A stretch of 64,000 nt of DNA from Diaminobutyricibacter sp049994905 (GTDB lineage Bacteria; Actinomycetota; Actinomycetes; Actinomycetales; Microbacteriaceae), in the NCBI RefSeq assembly GCF_049994905.1, contig NZ_CP188258.1:248001-312000 (forward strand). Reading direction: 5' to 3'. The notes beneath the pieces are model-generated. The model searched no databases and was not told where the DNA came from. It worked only from the letters and a program-made list of their open reading frames with translations. A program made the position numbers and the translations under genes. This document shows, piece after piece, positions 15,568 to 23,836 of this stretch (the stretch's first letter is position 1; the number at the start of each line of letters is the position of its first letter).

Positions 15568-15633
15568 GTGCCCGCCACCTTGCGTCATGCCCGCCACCTC
15601 GAGCGGGCGGGCATGTCCCGAAGTGGCGGGCAC
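15568..15633. repeat. Long imperfect palindrome, 28-bp arms
   Basis: Arms 15568-15595 and 15606-15633 agree at 24 of 28 positions around a 10-base loop. Both outer ends read GTGCCCGCCAC and both inner ends ATGCCCGCC. The left arm also holds a direct repeat of tgcccgccacct. It lies 3' of the ABC-2 permease gene and upstream of the MDR promoter, with no T-tract. Confidence 0.7.
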
Positions 15634-15667
15634 GGGCGAGAGCCTCGGCAGCGTAGCGCGCAGCGCG

Positions 15668-16510
15668 TCAGCTGATGTCGCGACGCCAGCTCACGAAATA
15701 CCCGGCGATCACGAACACGGCGGCATATGCGGCAAGGACGAGCCCGCCCTGCCACCAGTCGAGTGCCGCCGCCGTCGCTGCGGCCGGTGACGAGATCGTG
15801 AACACGCTCGCGCCGACGAGCGCGTCGCTGGCGGCCCCCGGCAGGAATTTGCCGATGTTGGCTGTGACCTCGGAGAACGACGTCGCCAGGCGCAGGAGTG
15901 GTTCCACGAACTGCGTGAACGCCAGCACGATCACGATGGTGGCGACCTGGTTGGGCACCAGCGTGCCGAGCCCGACGCCGATGAGCGCCCAGAGGGCCAT
16001 CGCAAGGATCGATCTCCCCACCTGCGCCCAGGTCGCCGAGTCGCCGAGCGCCGTGTCGACGCCGGCGATGGAGAGGGCGAGCGCGCCGATACCGACGGCG
16101 GCGATGAGTGCGACGACTCCGTAGAGCGCACCGACGACGAAGGTGGAGGTGACTTTCGCCCCGAGCACCTGCCCGCGCCGGGGGTTGGCGAGGAACGTCG
16201 GTGTCAGTGTCTGGTGACGGTACTCACCCGTGGTCGCCAGTGCGCCGAGAAGCACCGGGAACACGTAGCCGACGGATGTCGCGAAACTGTAGACGACGGG
16301 CGCCAGGTTGTGGAAGATCGCGGCGGCCGCGGCTCCGTTTCCGCCTCCGCCACGCGAGATCTTGCCGGTCGAGATCAGCCCGAACAGCGTGCCGAGTCCT
16401 CCCGAGATCAGCCCGATGTAGAGGAAGAGCACGATGGCGAGCAGCCACCACATGCGTGTCGTGCCGATTTTCGTGAATTCCGAGCGCACACCGGCGATGA
16501 AGGCGTTCAC
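15668..16510 (-). CDS. ABC-2 type transporter permease
   Basis: This 280-residue membrane component of an exporter or membrane-stress ABC system has about six hydrophobic segments. The N-terminal VRSEFTKIGTTRMWW and the YEHRQT-like TTGEYRHQTLTPTFLANP loop are typical of ABC-2 permeases. A Gly/Ala-rich loop (RGGGGNGAAAAAIF) sits in the first extracytoplasmic region. The GTG start overlaps the stop of the ATPase gene by 4 bp (gtga), so the two form one transporter. The substrate is unknown; similar pairs serve drug or bacteriocin export. Confidence 0.85.
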   Translation of the reverse strand: MNAFIAGVRSEFTKIGTTRMWWLLAIVLFLYIGLISGGLGTLFGLISTGKISRGGGGNGAAAAAIFHNLAPVVYSFATSVGYVFPVLLGALATTGEYRHQTLTPTFLANPRRGQVLGAKVTSTFVVGALYGVVALIAAVGIGALALSIAGVDTALGDSATWAQVGRSILAMALWALIGVGLGTLVPNQVATIVIVLAFTQFVEPLLRLATSFSEVTANIGKFLPGAASDALVGASVFTISSPAAATAAALDWWQGGLVLAAYAAVFVIAGYFVSWRRDIS

Positions 16511-17409
16511 AGCGAGCCTCCTTCGCCGACGAGTGAGAGGAACGATTCCTCGAGGCCGGATCGATGACGATGCAGCGAGCTGAGCTCGATGGCTGCGACG
16601 TACGCGACGTGTCCGACCTGGGCGGGTTCGGCATCCTCGACGAGTACGCCGCTGCGCAGCTCAGAGACGGTGAAACCGGATGCGCGGAGAGCAGCGATCA
16701 GGGCCGGCCGGTCCGGCGATTCCACGATCGTCTGCGGTCCGCCCGCCGGGTCGAGGCTGGCGAGGGTGCCGCGGTGCACGAGCTCGCCCTTCGCGATGAT
16801 GACGACCTCGTCGACGCTCTGCTGCACTTCGGACAGCAGATGCGAGCTGACCAGGATCGTGCGGCCTTCGTTGGCGAGTTCGCGCAGGAAGAGCCGGATC
16901 CATTTGATGCCCTCGGGATCGAGGCCGTTGATCGGCTCGTCGAGCACGAGCACTCCCGGGTCGCCCATCAGCGCGAACGCGAGGCCGAGCCGCTGCCGCA
17001 TGCCGAGCGAGTATCCCCCGACGCGCCGGTCGGTGTAGTCGGTGAGTCCCACCTTGTGCAACGCGGTCCCGACACTCTCCGGGGCGAGGCGGGCGGCCTG
17101 GGCGTACACGCGCAGGTGGTTGCGCGCGGTCCGTCCCGGGTGGAAGCTCGCCGCCTCGAGCGCAGCACCGACCGATGTCAGGGGCGACGGGAGGTGGGCG
17201 TACGGCACTCCGCCGAAGGTGGCGGTTCCCGCAGTCGGCGTGATCAGGCCCAACAGCATGCGCAGGGTCGTGGTCTTGCCCGCGCCGTTCGGCCCGAGAA
17301 AGCCGGTGACCCGGCCGGGCTCCACGGTGAAGCTCAAGTCACTGACGGCGGGGACGGGGCCGAAGTGTTTGGTCAGGCCGGAAATCTCGATCGGTACGCC
17401 GGTCGGCAA
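16507..17409 (-). CDS. ABC-2 type transporter ATPase
   Basis: This 300-residue ATPase is the partner of the downstream permease. Walker A is GPNGAGKTTTLRM (about residues 39-51), the signature is YSLGMRQRLGLA, Walker B is LVLDEPINGLDPEG and the switch histidine is in LVSSHLLSEVQ. A C-terminal regulatory tail of about 80 residues follows. The start appears to be TTG at 17409 with GAGAGGGG seven bases upstream; there is no good ATG or GTG nearby. The DEPINGLDPEGI motif is common in bacitracin/lantibiotic-type exporters, but no such biosynthetic genes are present. Confidence 0.87.
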   Translation of the reverse strand: MPTGVPIEISGLTKHFGPVPAVSDLSFTVEPGRVTGFLGPNGAGKTTTLRMLLGLITPTAGTATFGGVPYAHLPSPLTSVGAALEAASFHPGRTARNHLRVYAQAARLAPESVGTALHKVGLTDYTDRRVGGYSLGMRQRLGLAFALMGDPGVLVLDEPINGLDPEGIKWIRLFLRELANEGRTILVSSHLLSEVQQSVDEVVIIAKGELVHRGTLASLDPAGGPQTIVESPDRPALIAALRASGFTVSELRSGVLVEDAEPAQVGHVAYVAAIELSSLHRHRSGLEESFLSLVGEGGSL

Positions 17410-17440
17410 CGGGGAACCCCTCTCGGTCCGGGCGACCCGT

Positions 17441-18226
17441 TCAGTTCAGGATGCGGGTGCTCGCCGCCAGCGTACCGCCTGCGTACAGCGATTCAGCGGC
17501 ATCCGCCAGCGCGGTGAGTGCAACGCGTTGCGACCAGGGTCCGTACGAGACCCGGGCGACACCGAGCCGTTCGAGTTCAGCAGGAGGAACCGACCCCGGA
17601 TGCCCGATCACGCTGAGTTTGCGCTCGCCGATTCCCGAGACCAGCCGGCCGATGGTCTCGGCATCGAGTCGCCCGGGAACGAACACGCAGGTCGCCCCGG
17701 CGTCGAGGAAGGCCTTGCCGCGTTCGATGGCGTCGGTCACGTTCTCGTCGACGCTGCGTGCGGTGCCGCGCAGGAACGCATCCGTTCGCGCATTGAGTGC
17801 GAAAGGCACGCCCTCGGCCTCGGCCGCCCCGACGACCGTGGCCACGGCGGCGACCGACTCGTCGAAAGGTTTCAGCTGGTCCTCGAGGTTCATGCCGACG
17901 ACACCGACCCCGATCGCGCGCCGCGTCGTCTCGCCGGCGTCACCGTAACCGGCCTCGAGGTCGGCGGTGACGGGCAGCCCGGTTGCCGCGACGACCCGAG
18001 CGACCGCTTCGATCATGAGGTCGCGCGGGATGTGTTCGCCGTCTTCGAAGCCGTACATCGCGGCGATCGAGTGACTGGCGGTGGCGAGGGCGCGGGTCTG
18101 TGGAAGGTCGGCGATGGCGCGGGCGCTCGCGACATCCCACACGTTCACCAGCTGCAGAAGTGCGGGGTCGTCGTGCAGGCGACGCAATTCGGCGCCCTTC
18201 TGCTCGATGCTCATCGATGGGCTCAT
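17441..18226 (-). CDS. Isocitrate lyase/PEP mutase superfamily protein
   Basis: This 261-residue TIM-barrel enzyme is related to phosphoenolpyruvate mutase and 2-methylisocitrate lyase. Conserved segments are LVNVWDVASARAIAD, TASHSIAAMYGFEDGE, VTADLEAGYGDA (metal-binding Asp and Glu), MNLEDQL and LNARTDAFLRG. It lacks the KRCGH-type loop of true isocitrate and methylisocitrate lyases, so PrpB function is unlikely. Homologues are usually annotated only to superfamily level. The start at 18226 has TAGGCT 6 nt upstream, and the promoter is back to back with that of the gene at 18261. Confidence 0.85.
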   Translation of the reverse strand: MSPSMSIEQKGAELRRLHDDPALLQLVNVWDVASARAIADLPQTRALATASHSIAAMYGFEDGEHIPRDLMIEAVARVVAATGLPVTADLEAGYGDAGETTRRAIGVGVVGMNLEDQLKPFDESVAAVATVVGAAEAEGVPFALNARTDAFLRGTARSVDENVTDAIERGKAFLDAGATCVFVPGRLDAETIGRLVSGIGERKLSVIGHPGSVPPAELERLGVARVSYGPWSQRVALTALADAAESLYAGGTLAASTRILN

Positions 18227-18232
18227 GGCTCG

Positions 18233-18238
18233 AGCCTA
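18233..18238 (-). promoter_or_regulatory. -10 box TAGGCT (leaderless)
   Basis: The hexamer ends 6 nt before the ATG at 18226 and lies only 10 bp from the opposing -10 box at 18249. Confidence 0.65.
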
Positions 18239-18248
18239 AATGCAGGCA

Positions 18249-18254
18249 TACGAT
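18249..18254 (+). promoter_or_regulatory. -10 box TACGAT (leaderless)
   Basis: The hexamer ends 6 nt before the ATG at 18261 and favours that start over the ATG at 18240. It is divergent from the box at 18233-18238. Confidence 0.6.
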
Positions 18255-18260
18255 GAGGCC

Positions 18261-19673
18261 ATGCCGCGGACGCCGGTAGCCAAGACCCGGACGCATGTCC
18301 TGCGTTCCCGGTCGCCGCACGTTGTCGCGGACAGTCTCTTCTTCGTCTTCGGCGGTGTTTCTGCCGTCTGGCTGGCCATCATCGTCCTGACCGAGAGCTT
18401 TCGGTGGGGCTGGTTCCTCATCCTCTTCTTCCTCCTGTTCTGGGTGATGCTCGCCTACCTGGTGCTGCCGCGACTGCACCGCATCCTGACCTCGATCTAC
18501 GTGCCCGACTACTTCATCGGCCGCACGCGTACGAGCGACGGCCTGCTCGGCGACCCCATCAACCTGGCCCTGAACGGCTCGGACGCGCAGGTGGATGCCG
18601 CCATGCGACGGGCGAACTGGATTCGCGCCGACGAGGTGACCCTCGCCAGCAGCAGGCGCATCATCACCTCGACCCTGTTCCGCCGGAGCTACGACGAGGC
18701 GCCGGTGAGTCCCCTCCTCCTGTTCGGCCACCAGCAGGACCTCGCGTACCAGCAGGAGGTGCAGGGCAACCCGGCGAAGCGGCACCATGTGCGGTTCTGG
18801 CGCACCCCCGACGGCTGGCTGCTACCGGGCGGCCACCGCGTCGAATGGCTGGCCGCGGGCACCTTCGACCGTGCTGTCGGCTTCTCGCTGTTCACGCTGC
18901 AGATCACGCACAAGATCGACGCCAACACTGATGTCGAACGAGACCACATCGTCTCGACGCTCACAGCGGCGGATGCGGGTGTCGAGGTCGACGTGCTCCG
19001 CGACTTCTCGACGGGCTACCACGCGCGCAACGGCGGCGGCGACACCATCGAGACCGACGGGGACCTCCCGGTGGTCGACGTGCGCGCCGTCATCGTCGGC
19101 AAGGAGTCGCTCGATGTGGCGGCCGAGGTGGCCGCAAGCAGGCTCGCGCGCACGCAGGAGAGGCCCATCCCGACGTCCCTCGGTTTCCTGCTCATGCTGC
19201 TCCGGGTCGTCGCTGGGCTCGTCTTCATCGGGCTGACCGCCGTGGACTTCCGTGGCTTCCTCGAGGCAGAGGTCTTCTCGCAGACCTCTTCGATCACGCC
19301 GGAACAGCAGACCGCAGCGACCTGGATCGTCGCGATCTTCCTGGCTGTGGTCGGACTGTGGCTGCTGCTGTACCTGTGGATGGCGATCCTCGTCTACCGG
19401 GGGAGCGACCGCGCCCGGGTGATCGCGATGAGCCTCAGCAGCCTCGCGATCATCGTGACGGCCGTCGATTTCTTCACTCGCGACGCCCCGATCAACCTGC
19501 AGAACAACATCCTCGGGCTGCCCCTCGACATCCTCGTGGTGCTTGCGCTCTCCAGTCAGCGCTCGCGGGACTGGGCGCGGCGGGTGCGGGCGAAAACATC
19601 GCAGCCCTCGAAGCCGTCGAAGGCTGCGAAGGGTGGGGTCAGTTCAGCGGCTTCTTCGGCCCCGACGACTTGA
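18261..19673 (+). CDS. Membrane protein with LssY-type C-terminal domain
   Basis: This protein of about 470 residues has two N-terminal membrane helices (about residues 30-70: SLFFVFGGVSAVWLAIIVL and FLILFFLLFWVMLAYLVLP) and a central soluble region. That region carries the LssY_C-like pattern: GDPINLALNGSDAQVDAAMRRANW, RRSYDEAPVSPLLLFGHQQD, RHHVRFWRTPDGW and ITHKIDANTDVERDHIV. At least three more helices follow to the C-terminus. LssY domains occur in type I secretion and lipid-phosphatase fusions; the role here is unknown. Its last 35 bp overlap, tail to tail, the end of the antiporter gene. Confidence 0.8.
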   Translation: MPRTPVAKTRTHVLRSRSPHVVADSLFFVFGGVSAVWLAIIVLTESFRWGWFLILFFLLFWVMLAYLVLPRLHRILTSIYVPDYFIGRTRTSDGLLGDPINLALNGSDAQVDAAMRRANWIRADEVTLASSRRIITSTLFRRSYDEAPVSPLLLFGHQQDLAYQQEVQGNPAKRHHVRFWRTPDGWLLPGGHRVEWLAAGTFDRAVGFSLFTLQITHKIDANTDVERDHIVSTLTAADAGVEVDVLRDFSTGYHARNGGGDTIETDGDLPVVDVRAVIVGKESLDVAAEVAASRLARTQERPIPTSLGFLLMLLRVVAGLVFIGLTAVDFRGFLEAEVFSQTSSITPEQQTAATWIVAIFLAVVGLWLLLYLWMAILVYRGSDRARVIAMSLSSLAIIVTAVDFFTRDAPINLQNNILGLPLDILVVLALSSQRSRDWARRVRAKTSQPSKPSKAAKGGVSSAASSAPTT

Positions 19674-21228
19674 GCGCCGACTCTTCGGCGTCCAGGAACG
19701 CCAGCACCGAACGCACCGCCAGCTCCTGGTAGCGCCCCTCCGACCGGGCGTCGAGCACCGCCGAGCGCTCAGCTTTGATCATCGACCGGCGCAGTCGCAT
19801 ATAGGCGTAGGTCGCATCCTCGTTCTCCGACGGGGTCGGGTTCTCGAGCGCGTCGGCGAGGAACACCGCGTTGATGCGCAGGCGCTCGATCACGCGCTCG
19901 TCCTCGTCGCCGGTGACCTCCTGCTCCAGCTTCGCGAGACCCGCCGTCTGTGCTTCGGCGAGCAGGCGCTGCATCTCGCCGGACTCCTGCTGGAAGTCGG
20001 GCGGCGGCAGCCTCAGGCGGCGGATGACCCAGGGGAGCGCCAGCCCCTCGAGGAGGGTGCCGACGACGACGATGAAGGCGAGGAACTGCAGGAACGCCCG
20101 GTCTGGGGTCTGCGGCGGAAGCAGGAAGACGGCAGCCAGGGTGACCACCCCTCGGATGCCGGCGAACGATACGGCGATACCGGTCGACCAGTTCCAGCCG
20201 CGCTCACGCAATCGCTGGGGTCCGTACCGGTACAGGGCGGTGGTGAGCACCATCCAGACGAAGCGGGCGATGAAGAGTGCGAGGAGCACGACGACTCCCG
20301 CGACGATCGTGCGCCCTGCGGTGATGCCCGAGGTGAAGGCTCCCGACGCGATGCCGGCCAGCTCGAGGCCGATGAAGAGGAAGACCGCGTTCTCGAGCAG
20401 GAACGAGATGGTGCGCCAGTTGATCGTCTCGGCGATGCGCGCCTCCGCGGTCTGGATCGTCGGCGAGCGGTAGCCGAGGAAGAGACCGGCGACGACGACC
20501 GCGAGGAATCCGGACCCGTGCATGAACTGGGCAGGGATGAATGCAAGGTAGGGCGTGATCAGGCCCAGCGAGGTGTCGAGCACGGGTGCACGCAACTGCT
20601 TGCGGATCGTTGCGAGCACATAGCCGACCACCAGGCCGACAGCCACGCCGACGACGACAGCGAGAACGAAATCGGTAGCGATCGCGATCGGATTGACGAC
20701 GCTCACGATGGCGGCGATCGTCGCGTTCAGCGCGACGAGGGCGGTCGCGTCGTTCAGCAGGCTTTCGCCCTCGAGCACAGTGACGAGACGTCTCGGCAGT
20801 CGCAGTCGCCCGGCGACCGCGGTCACGGCGACCGTGTCCGTCGGCGCGACCACCGCACCGAACGCGAAAGCCGCCGCGAGAGTCAGCGTCGGGACGACCA
20901 GCCAGGTGGCGAACCCGACGACGATGACCGTGAACACGACGAGCCCGACCGACAGCAGGAGGATGCCGTCGCGGCGGGCCCGCACATCGACGAACGAGGT
21001 CTGGATCGAGGCTGCGAACAGGAGGGGAGGGAGCAGCCCGTAGAGGATGAGCTCAGGCGACACCTGCACCTGCGGCACGCCGGGAATGAACGAGACGACC
21101 GCGCCGACCGCGACCAGTACGACGGGAGCAGACCATCCCACCCGGCGCGAAATACCGGTGACCGTCACCGTCACCAGCACGAACGACACGATCCAGACGA
21201 TGGTTGCGACCGGATCCATGCTGCCCAT
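19639..21228 (-). CDS. Na+/H+ antiporter, CPA1 family
   Basis: This 529-residue cation:proton antiporter has about 12 membrane spans and a C-terminal cytoplasmic tail of about 110 residues. Family motifs are AFAFGAVVAPTDTVAVTAV (Asp of the transport site), TVLEGESLLNDATALVAL and VVTLAAVFLLP. It resembles the NhaP/YjcE group that exports Na+ (or K+) for pH and salt balance. The start may be the ATG at 21228 or the one at 21219. Its 3' end overlaps that of the LssY-like gene by 35 bp in opposite orientation, so the two transcripts share complementary ends. Confidence 0.9.
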   Translation of the reverse strand: MGSMDPVATIVWIVSFVLVTVTVTGISRRVGWSAPVVLVAVGAVVSFIPGVPQVQVSPELILYGLLPPLLFAASIQTSFVDVRARRDGILLLSVGLVVFTVIVVGFATWLVVPTLTLAAAFAFGAVVAPTDTVAVTAVAGRLRLPRRLVTVLEGESLLNDATALVALNATIAAIVSVVNPIAIATDFVLAVVVGVAVGLVVGYVLATIRKQLRAPVLDTSLGLITPYLAFIPAQFMHGSGFLAVVVAGLFLGYRSPTIQTAEARIAETINWRTISFLLENAVFLFIGLELAGIASGAFTSGITAGRTIVAGVVVLLALFIARFVWMVLTTALYRYGPQRLRERGWNWSTGIAVSFAGIRGVVTLAAVFLLPPQTPDRAFLQFLAFIVVVGTLLEGLALPWVIRRLRLPPPDFQQESGEMQRLLAEAQTAGLAKLEQEVTGDEDERVIERLRINAVFLADALENPTPSENEDATYAYMRLRRSMIKAERSAVLDARSEGRYQELAVRSVLAFLDAEESALKSSGPKKPLN

Positions 21229-21301
21229 GATGGCCGCAACGCGCGCCGGACGCTATTGCTTCCGCCGGAATGCGCCCTGCTTTCCGCCGACAGCGATCAG
21301 T

Positions 21302-22198
21302 TCAGGCGGTGACCGGATGCGCGGAGCAGCGCGCGACATCGGCATGCGTTTCGCACACCACGAGTTGTTCGCGGCACGACGCGTCGGCGCAGTTCTGCAT
21401 CCGCTTGGTCGCTGTGCCGCACACGGCGCAGTGGCCGAGCACGGCCGCGTGGTCGGTGAAGTCCACCGAGCCGCGCTTGTCGAACACGTACAGTGAGCCC
21501 TCCCAGAGGCCGTCGTCGCCGAACTCTTCGCCGTACCGGACGATGCCGCCGTCCAGCTGGTAGACCTCACCGAAACCGTGGGACTTCATCAGCCCGGAGA
21601 GCACCTCACAACGGATCCCGCCCGTGCAATAGGTGACGACCGCCTTGTCCTTGAGGTGGTCGTACTTGCCGCTGTCGAGCTCAGCCACGAAATCGCGGGT
21701 GGTGGACACATCCGGAACCACCGCATCCCTGAACCTGCCGATCTGCGCCTCGAAACGGTTGCGACCGTCGAAGAAGACGACATCGTCGCGGCTTTCGACG
21801 AGCGCTTCGACGTCACGGGGCTGCAGTTTCGCTGCGCCACCGACGACACCGTTTTCGTCAACGGTCAGCTCGCCGGGGGCACCGAAGCTCACGATCTCGT
21901 CGCGCACCTTCACGACCAGCTTCGGAAAGTCGATGCTGAGGCCGTCGTCGTCGAGTCCCGTGCCTTCGCTCCACTTCACGTCGAGGTGCTTGAACGCCGG
22001 GTAGTCCTTCGTCTTGCGCAGGTAACGCTTCACGGCCGCGAGTTCGCCGCCGATGGTGCCGTTCAACCCGTCCTTCGAGATGAGGATGCGCCCGCGCAGG
22101 CCGAGCGACTCGCAGAGGTCGCGCTGCCACAGTCGGATCGCGTCAGGATCGGCGAGCGGCGTGAAGACGTAATAGAGCAGGATCTTCGGAACGGACAC
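21302..22198 (-). CDS. trhO: tRNA uridine(34) hydroxylase (rhodanese-like)
   Basis: TrhO hydroxylates U34 of certain tRNAs with O2, the first step to 5-(carboxy)methoxyuridine. The 298-residue protein has the N-terminal acylphosphatase-like domain (KILLYYVFTPLADP, GRILISKDGLNGTIGG), a rhodanese domain with Cys191 in VVTYCTGGIRCE, and a Cys/His-rich C-terminal segment (HCAVCGTATKRMQNC then CREQLVVCETH) that probably binds zinc. The GTG at 22198 has TACCAT 6 nt upstream. A much longer open frame to 23452 runs antisense through the next gene and is spurious. Confidence 0.93.
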   Translation of the reverse strand: MSVPKILLYYVFTPLADPDAIRLWQRDLCESLGLRGRILISKDGLNGTIGGELAAVKRYLRKTKDYPAFKHLDVKWSEGTGLDDDGLSIDFPKLVVKVRDEIVSFGAPGELTVDENGVVGGAAKLQPRDVEALVESRDDVVFFDGRNRFEAQIGRFRDAVVPDVSTTRDFVAELDSGKYDHLKDKAVVTYCTGGIRCEVLSGLMKSHGFGEVYQLDGGIVRYGEEFGDDGLWEGSLYVFDKRGSVDFTDHAAVLGHCAVCGTATKRMQNCADASCREQLVVCETHADVARCSAHPVTA

Positions 22199-22204
22199 CG
22201 CACC

Positions 22205-22210
22205 ATGGTA
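22205..22210 (-). promoter_or_regulatory. -10 box TACCAT for trhO (leaderless)
   Basis: The hexamer ends 6 nt before the trhO GTG at 22198. Confidence 0.6.
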
Positions 22211-22384
22211 GGCGGGGACGGCTGAGAACACTCTCAGCGGCCTTTCTCGCGGGGGAGGGGGAATGCACAGAATCCCACGATGTGATGGAAGAAGTCGGCG
22301 ACCGGACTCCATCGGTTCAGAGAAATCGGGGATGCTGGAAGAATGCCATTGTCGCGCCGCGGGAAACGTAAGGAGAGGGATGCC

Positions 22385-23146
22385 ATGAGCACGCTCGTCA
22401 TCATCCCCACTTATAACGAGCGCGAGAATGTGGCGTCGATCGTCGGGCGGGTCAGGACCTCCACCCCCGACGTCTTCGTCCTGGTCGTCGACGACTCTTC
22501 GCCGGACGGAACCGGGGACATCGCGGATGCGCTGGCCGCCGCAGACGACCACGTGCGGGTGCTCCACCGTGCCGGCAAAGACGGACTCGGTGCGGCCTAC
22601 CGCGACGGCATGCGCTGGGCGCTGGCCGCCGGGTACGACCGGATCGTCGAAATGGATGCCGACGGCTCGCACCGCCCGGAAGAACTCCACCGCCTGCTTG
22701 CGGCGATCGAGTCCGCCGATGTGGTACTCGGTTCGCGCTGGGTGCCCGGCGGCGGCGTCGAGAACTGGCCGGCGAGCCGGCGGATGCTCTCCCGTGGCGG
22801 CAGCGCATACTCGCGCCTCCTGCTCGGCGTTCCCGTCAAAGACGTGACCGGCGGCTATCGTGCGTTCACGGCGGAAGCACTGAAGCGCATCCATTTCAGT
22901 GACGTCGCGAGCCAGGGCTACTGCTTTCAGATCGACATGCTCCGGCGGGCATATGACGAGGGCCTCCGTATCGTGGAGGTGCCGATCACGTTCGTCGAAC
23001 GGGAGCACGGCGCCTCGAAGATGACGACGGGCATCGTCGTCGAGGCGATGCTGCGCGTGACCGGATGGGGAATCACCGGGCTCCCGCATCGGTTCCGCCG
23101 GCGAGCGGAACCGACGACGCCGGTCGAGGAGACCGTCGGGTTGTAG
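22385..23146 (+). CDS. Polyprenol monophosphomannose synthase (GT2)
   Basis: This 253-residue protein transfers mannose from GDP-mannose to polyprenyl phosphate, supplying the donor for actinobacterial lipoglycans and protein O-mannosylation. It shows STLVIIPTYNERENVASIV, VLVVDDSSPDGTGDIAD, KDGLGAAYRDGMRWAL, IVEMDADGSHRPEEL (DAD metal site), VLGSRWVPGGGVENWP and FVEREHGASKM, all marks of the DPM1-like family. It lacks the C-terminal Lnt domain seen in some relatives. AAGGAG lies 9 bases before the ATG at 22385. The GT39-like protein at 46737 could use its product, though the genes are far apart. Confidence 0.9.
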   Translation: MSTLVIIPTYNERENVASIVGRVRTSTPDVFVLVVDDSSPDGTGDIADALAAADDHVRVLHRAGKDGLGAAYRDGMRWALAAGYDRIVEMDADGSHRPEELHRLLAAIESADVVLGSRWVPGGGVENWPASRRMLSRGGSAYSRLLLGVPVKDVTGGYRAFTAEALKRIHFSDVASQGYCFQIDMLRRAYDEGLRIVEVPITFVEREHGASKMTTGIVVEAMLRVTGWGITGLPHRFRRRAEPTTPVEETVGL

Positions 23147-23185
23147 CGCCGTTTGTGGTCGGTGGACGCGGCGAACGCGTCGGCG

Positions 23186-23191
23186 TAGCGT
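23186..23191 (+). promoter_or_regulatory. -10 box TAGCGT (leaderless)
   Basis: The hexamer ends 7 nt before the ATG of the PEBP-family gene at 23199. Confidence 0.55.
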
Positions 23192-23198
23192 TGCGACC

Positions 23199-23741
23199 AT
23201 GACCGTTGAAGACCCGTTAGCACGATTCGGCGTCGTGCCCCTGTTCACCCTGACGAGCGACGACGTCAGCGACGACACTCCCCTCAGCCGGGCCCAGTGG
23301 GGTGCCGGGGGAGGCGGGGGCGGCGGGGGCGACGTGTCGCCGCAGCTCTCGTGGAGCGGCTTCCCGCCCGAGACGAAGAGTTTCGCCGTCACCATCCACG
23401 ACCCGGACGCCCCGACGGGCTCCGGCTTCTGGCACTGGGCGGTGTACAACATTCCGGCGTCGGTGACATCGTTGGCGTCAGGCGCGGGAGCCGCCGGCGG
23501 GGCGGCACTGCCCGCGGGCGCCGCGATGCTGTCGAACGAAACGGGCGGCAGGAGCTACACCGGGGCGGCGCCGCCCCCAGGAACCGGCACGCACCACTAC
23601 AACACCGTCGTGCACGCCCTCGACGTCGACCGGCTCGACCTCGACCCGGCGTCGACCCCCGCGATCCTCGGGTTCAACGTGCACTTCCACACGCTGGCGC
23701 GCGCGGTGCTCGTGCCGATCGCGACCGCCGGCGACATCTGA
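23199..23741 (+). CDS. YbhB/YbcL-type PEBP family protein
   Basis: This 180-residue cytoplasmic protein is related to phosphatidylethanolamine-binding proteins/Raf-kinase inhibitors. The ligand-site motifs are DVSPQLSWSGFPPETKSFAV, the IHDPDAPTGSGFWHWAVYNIP block, GTGTHHYNTVVHALDV and FNVHFHTLARA. Two runs are odd: GAGGGGGGGD, encoded by a G-rich tract at 23306-23331, and an Ala/Gly-rich insertion after LASGAGAAGGAA. The cellular role of bacterial members is unknown. Confidence 0.88.
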   Translation: MTVEDPLARFGVVPLFTLTSDDVSDDTPLSRAQWGAGGGGGGGGDVSPQLSWSGFPPETKSFAVTIHDPDAPTGSGFWHWAVYNIPASVTSLASGAGAAGGAALPAGAAMLSNETGGRSYTGAAPPPGTGTHHYNTVVHALDVDRLDLDPASTPAILGFNVHFHTLARAVLVPIATAGDI

Positions 23742-23772
23742 CCTGCGGGCGCCGCAAGGGGTGCGAGCGCAC

Positions 23773-23822
23773 AGGTTCTGAACACCTGCACGTGCTGCAA
23801 CCTGTGCACGAGTTCAGAAGGT
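23773..23822. repeat. Imperfect palindrome between convergent genes
   Basis: Arms 23773-23791 and 23804-23822 agree at 15 of 19 positions around a 12-base loop, with the common core TTCTGAAC. It fills most of the 95-bp gap between the 3' ends of the PEBP and LysE genes, so it may stop transcription from both sides. No T-tract is present. Confidence 0.55.
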
Positions 23823-23836
23823 GGGCACAGAGCCGC

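Noticed and set aside
19543..21312. 589-codon open frame antisense to the Na+/H+ antiporter
   Set aside because: It is rich in Arg, Asp and Glu with no motif; its length simply reflects few stops in high-GC DNA.
22199..23452. Upstream extension of trhO to a 716-codon frame
   Set aside because: The extension runs antisense through the GT2 gene and has no conserved sequence; the GTG at 22198 with its -10 box gives the normal TrhO length.
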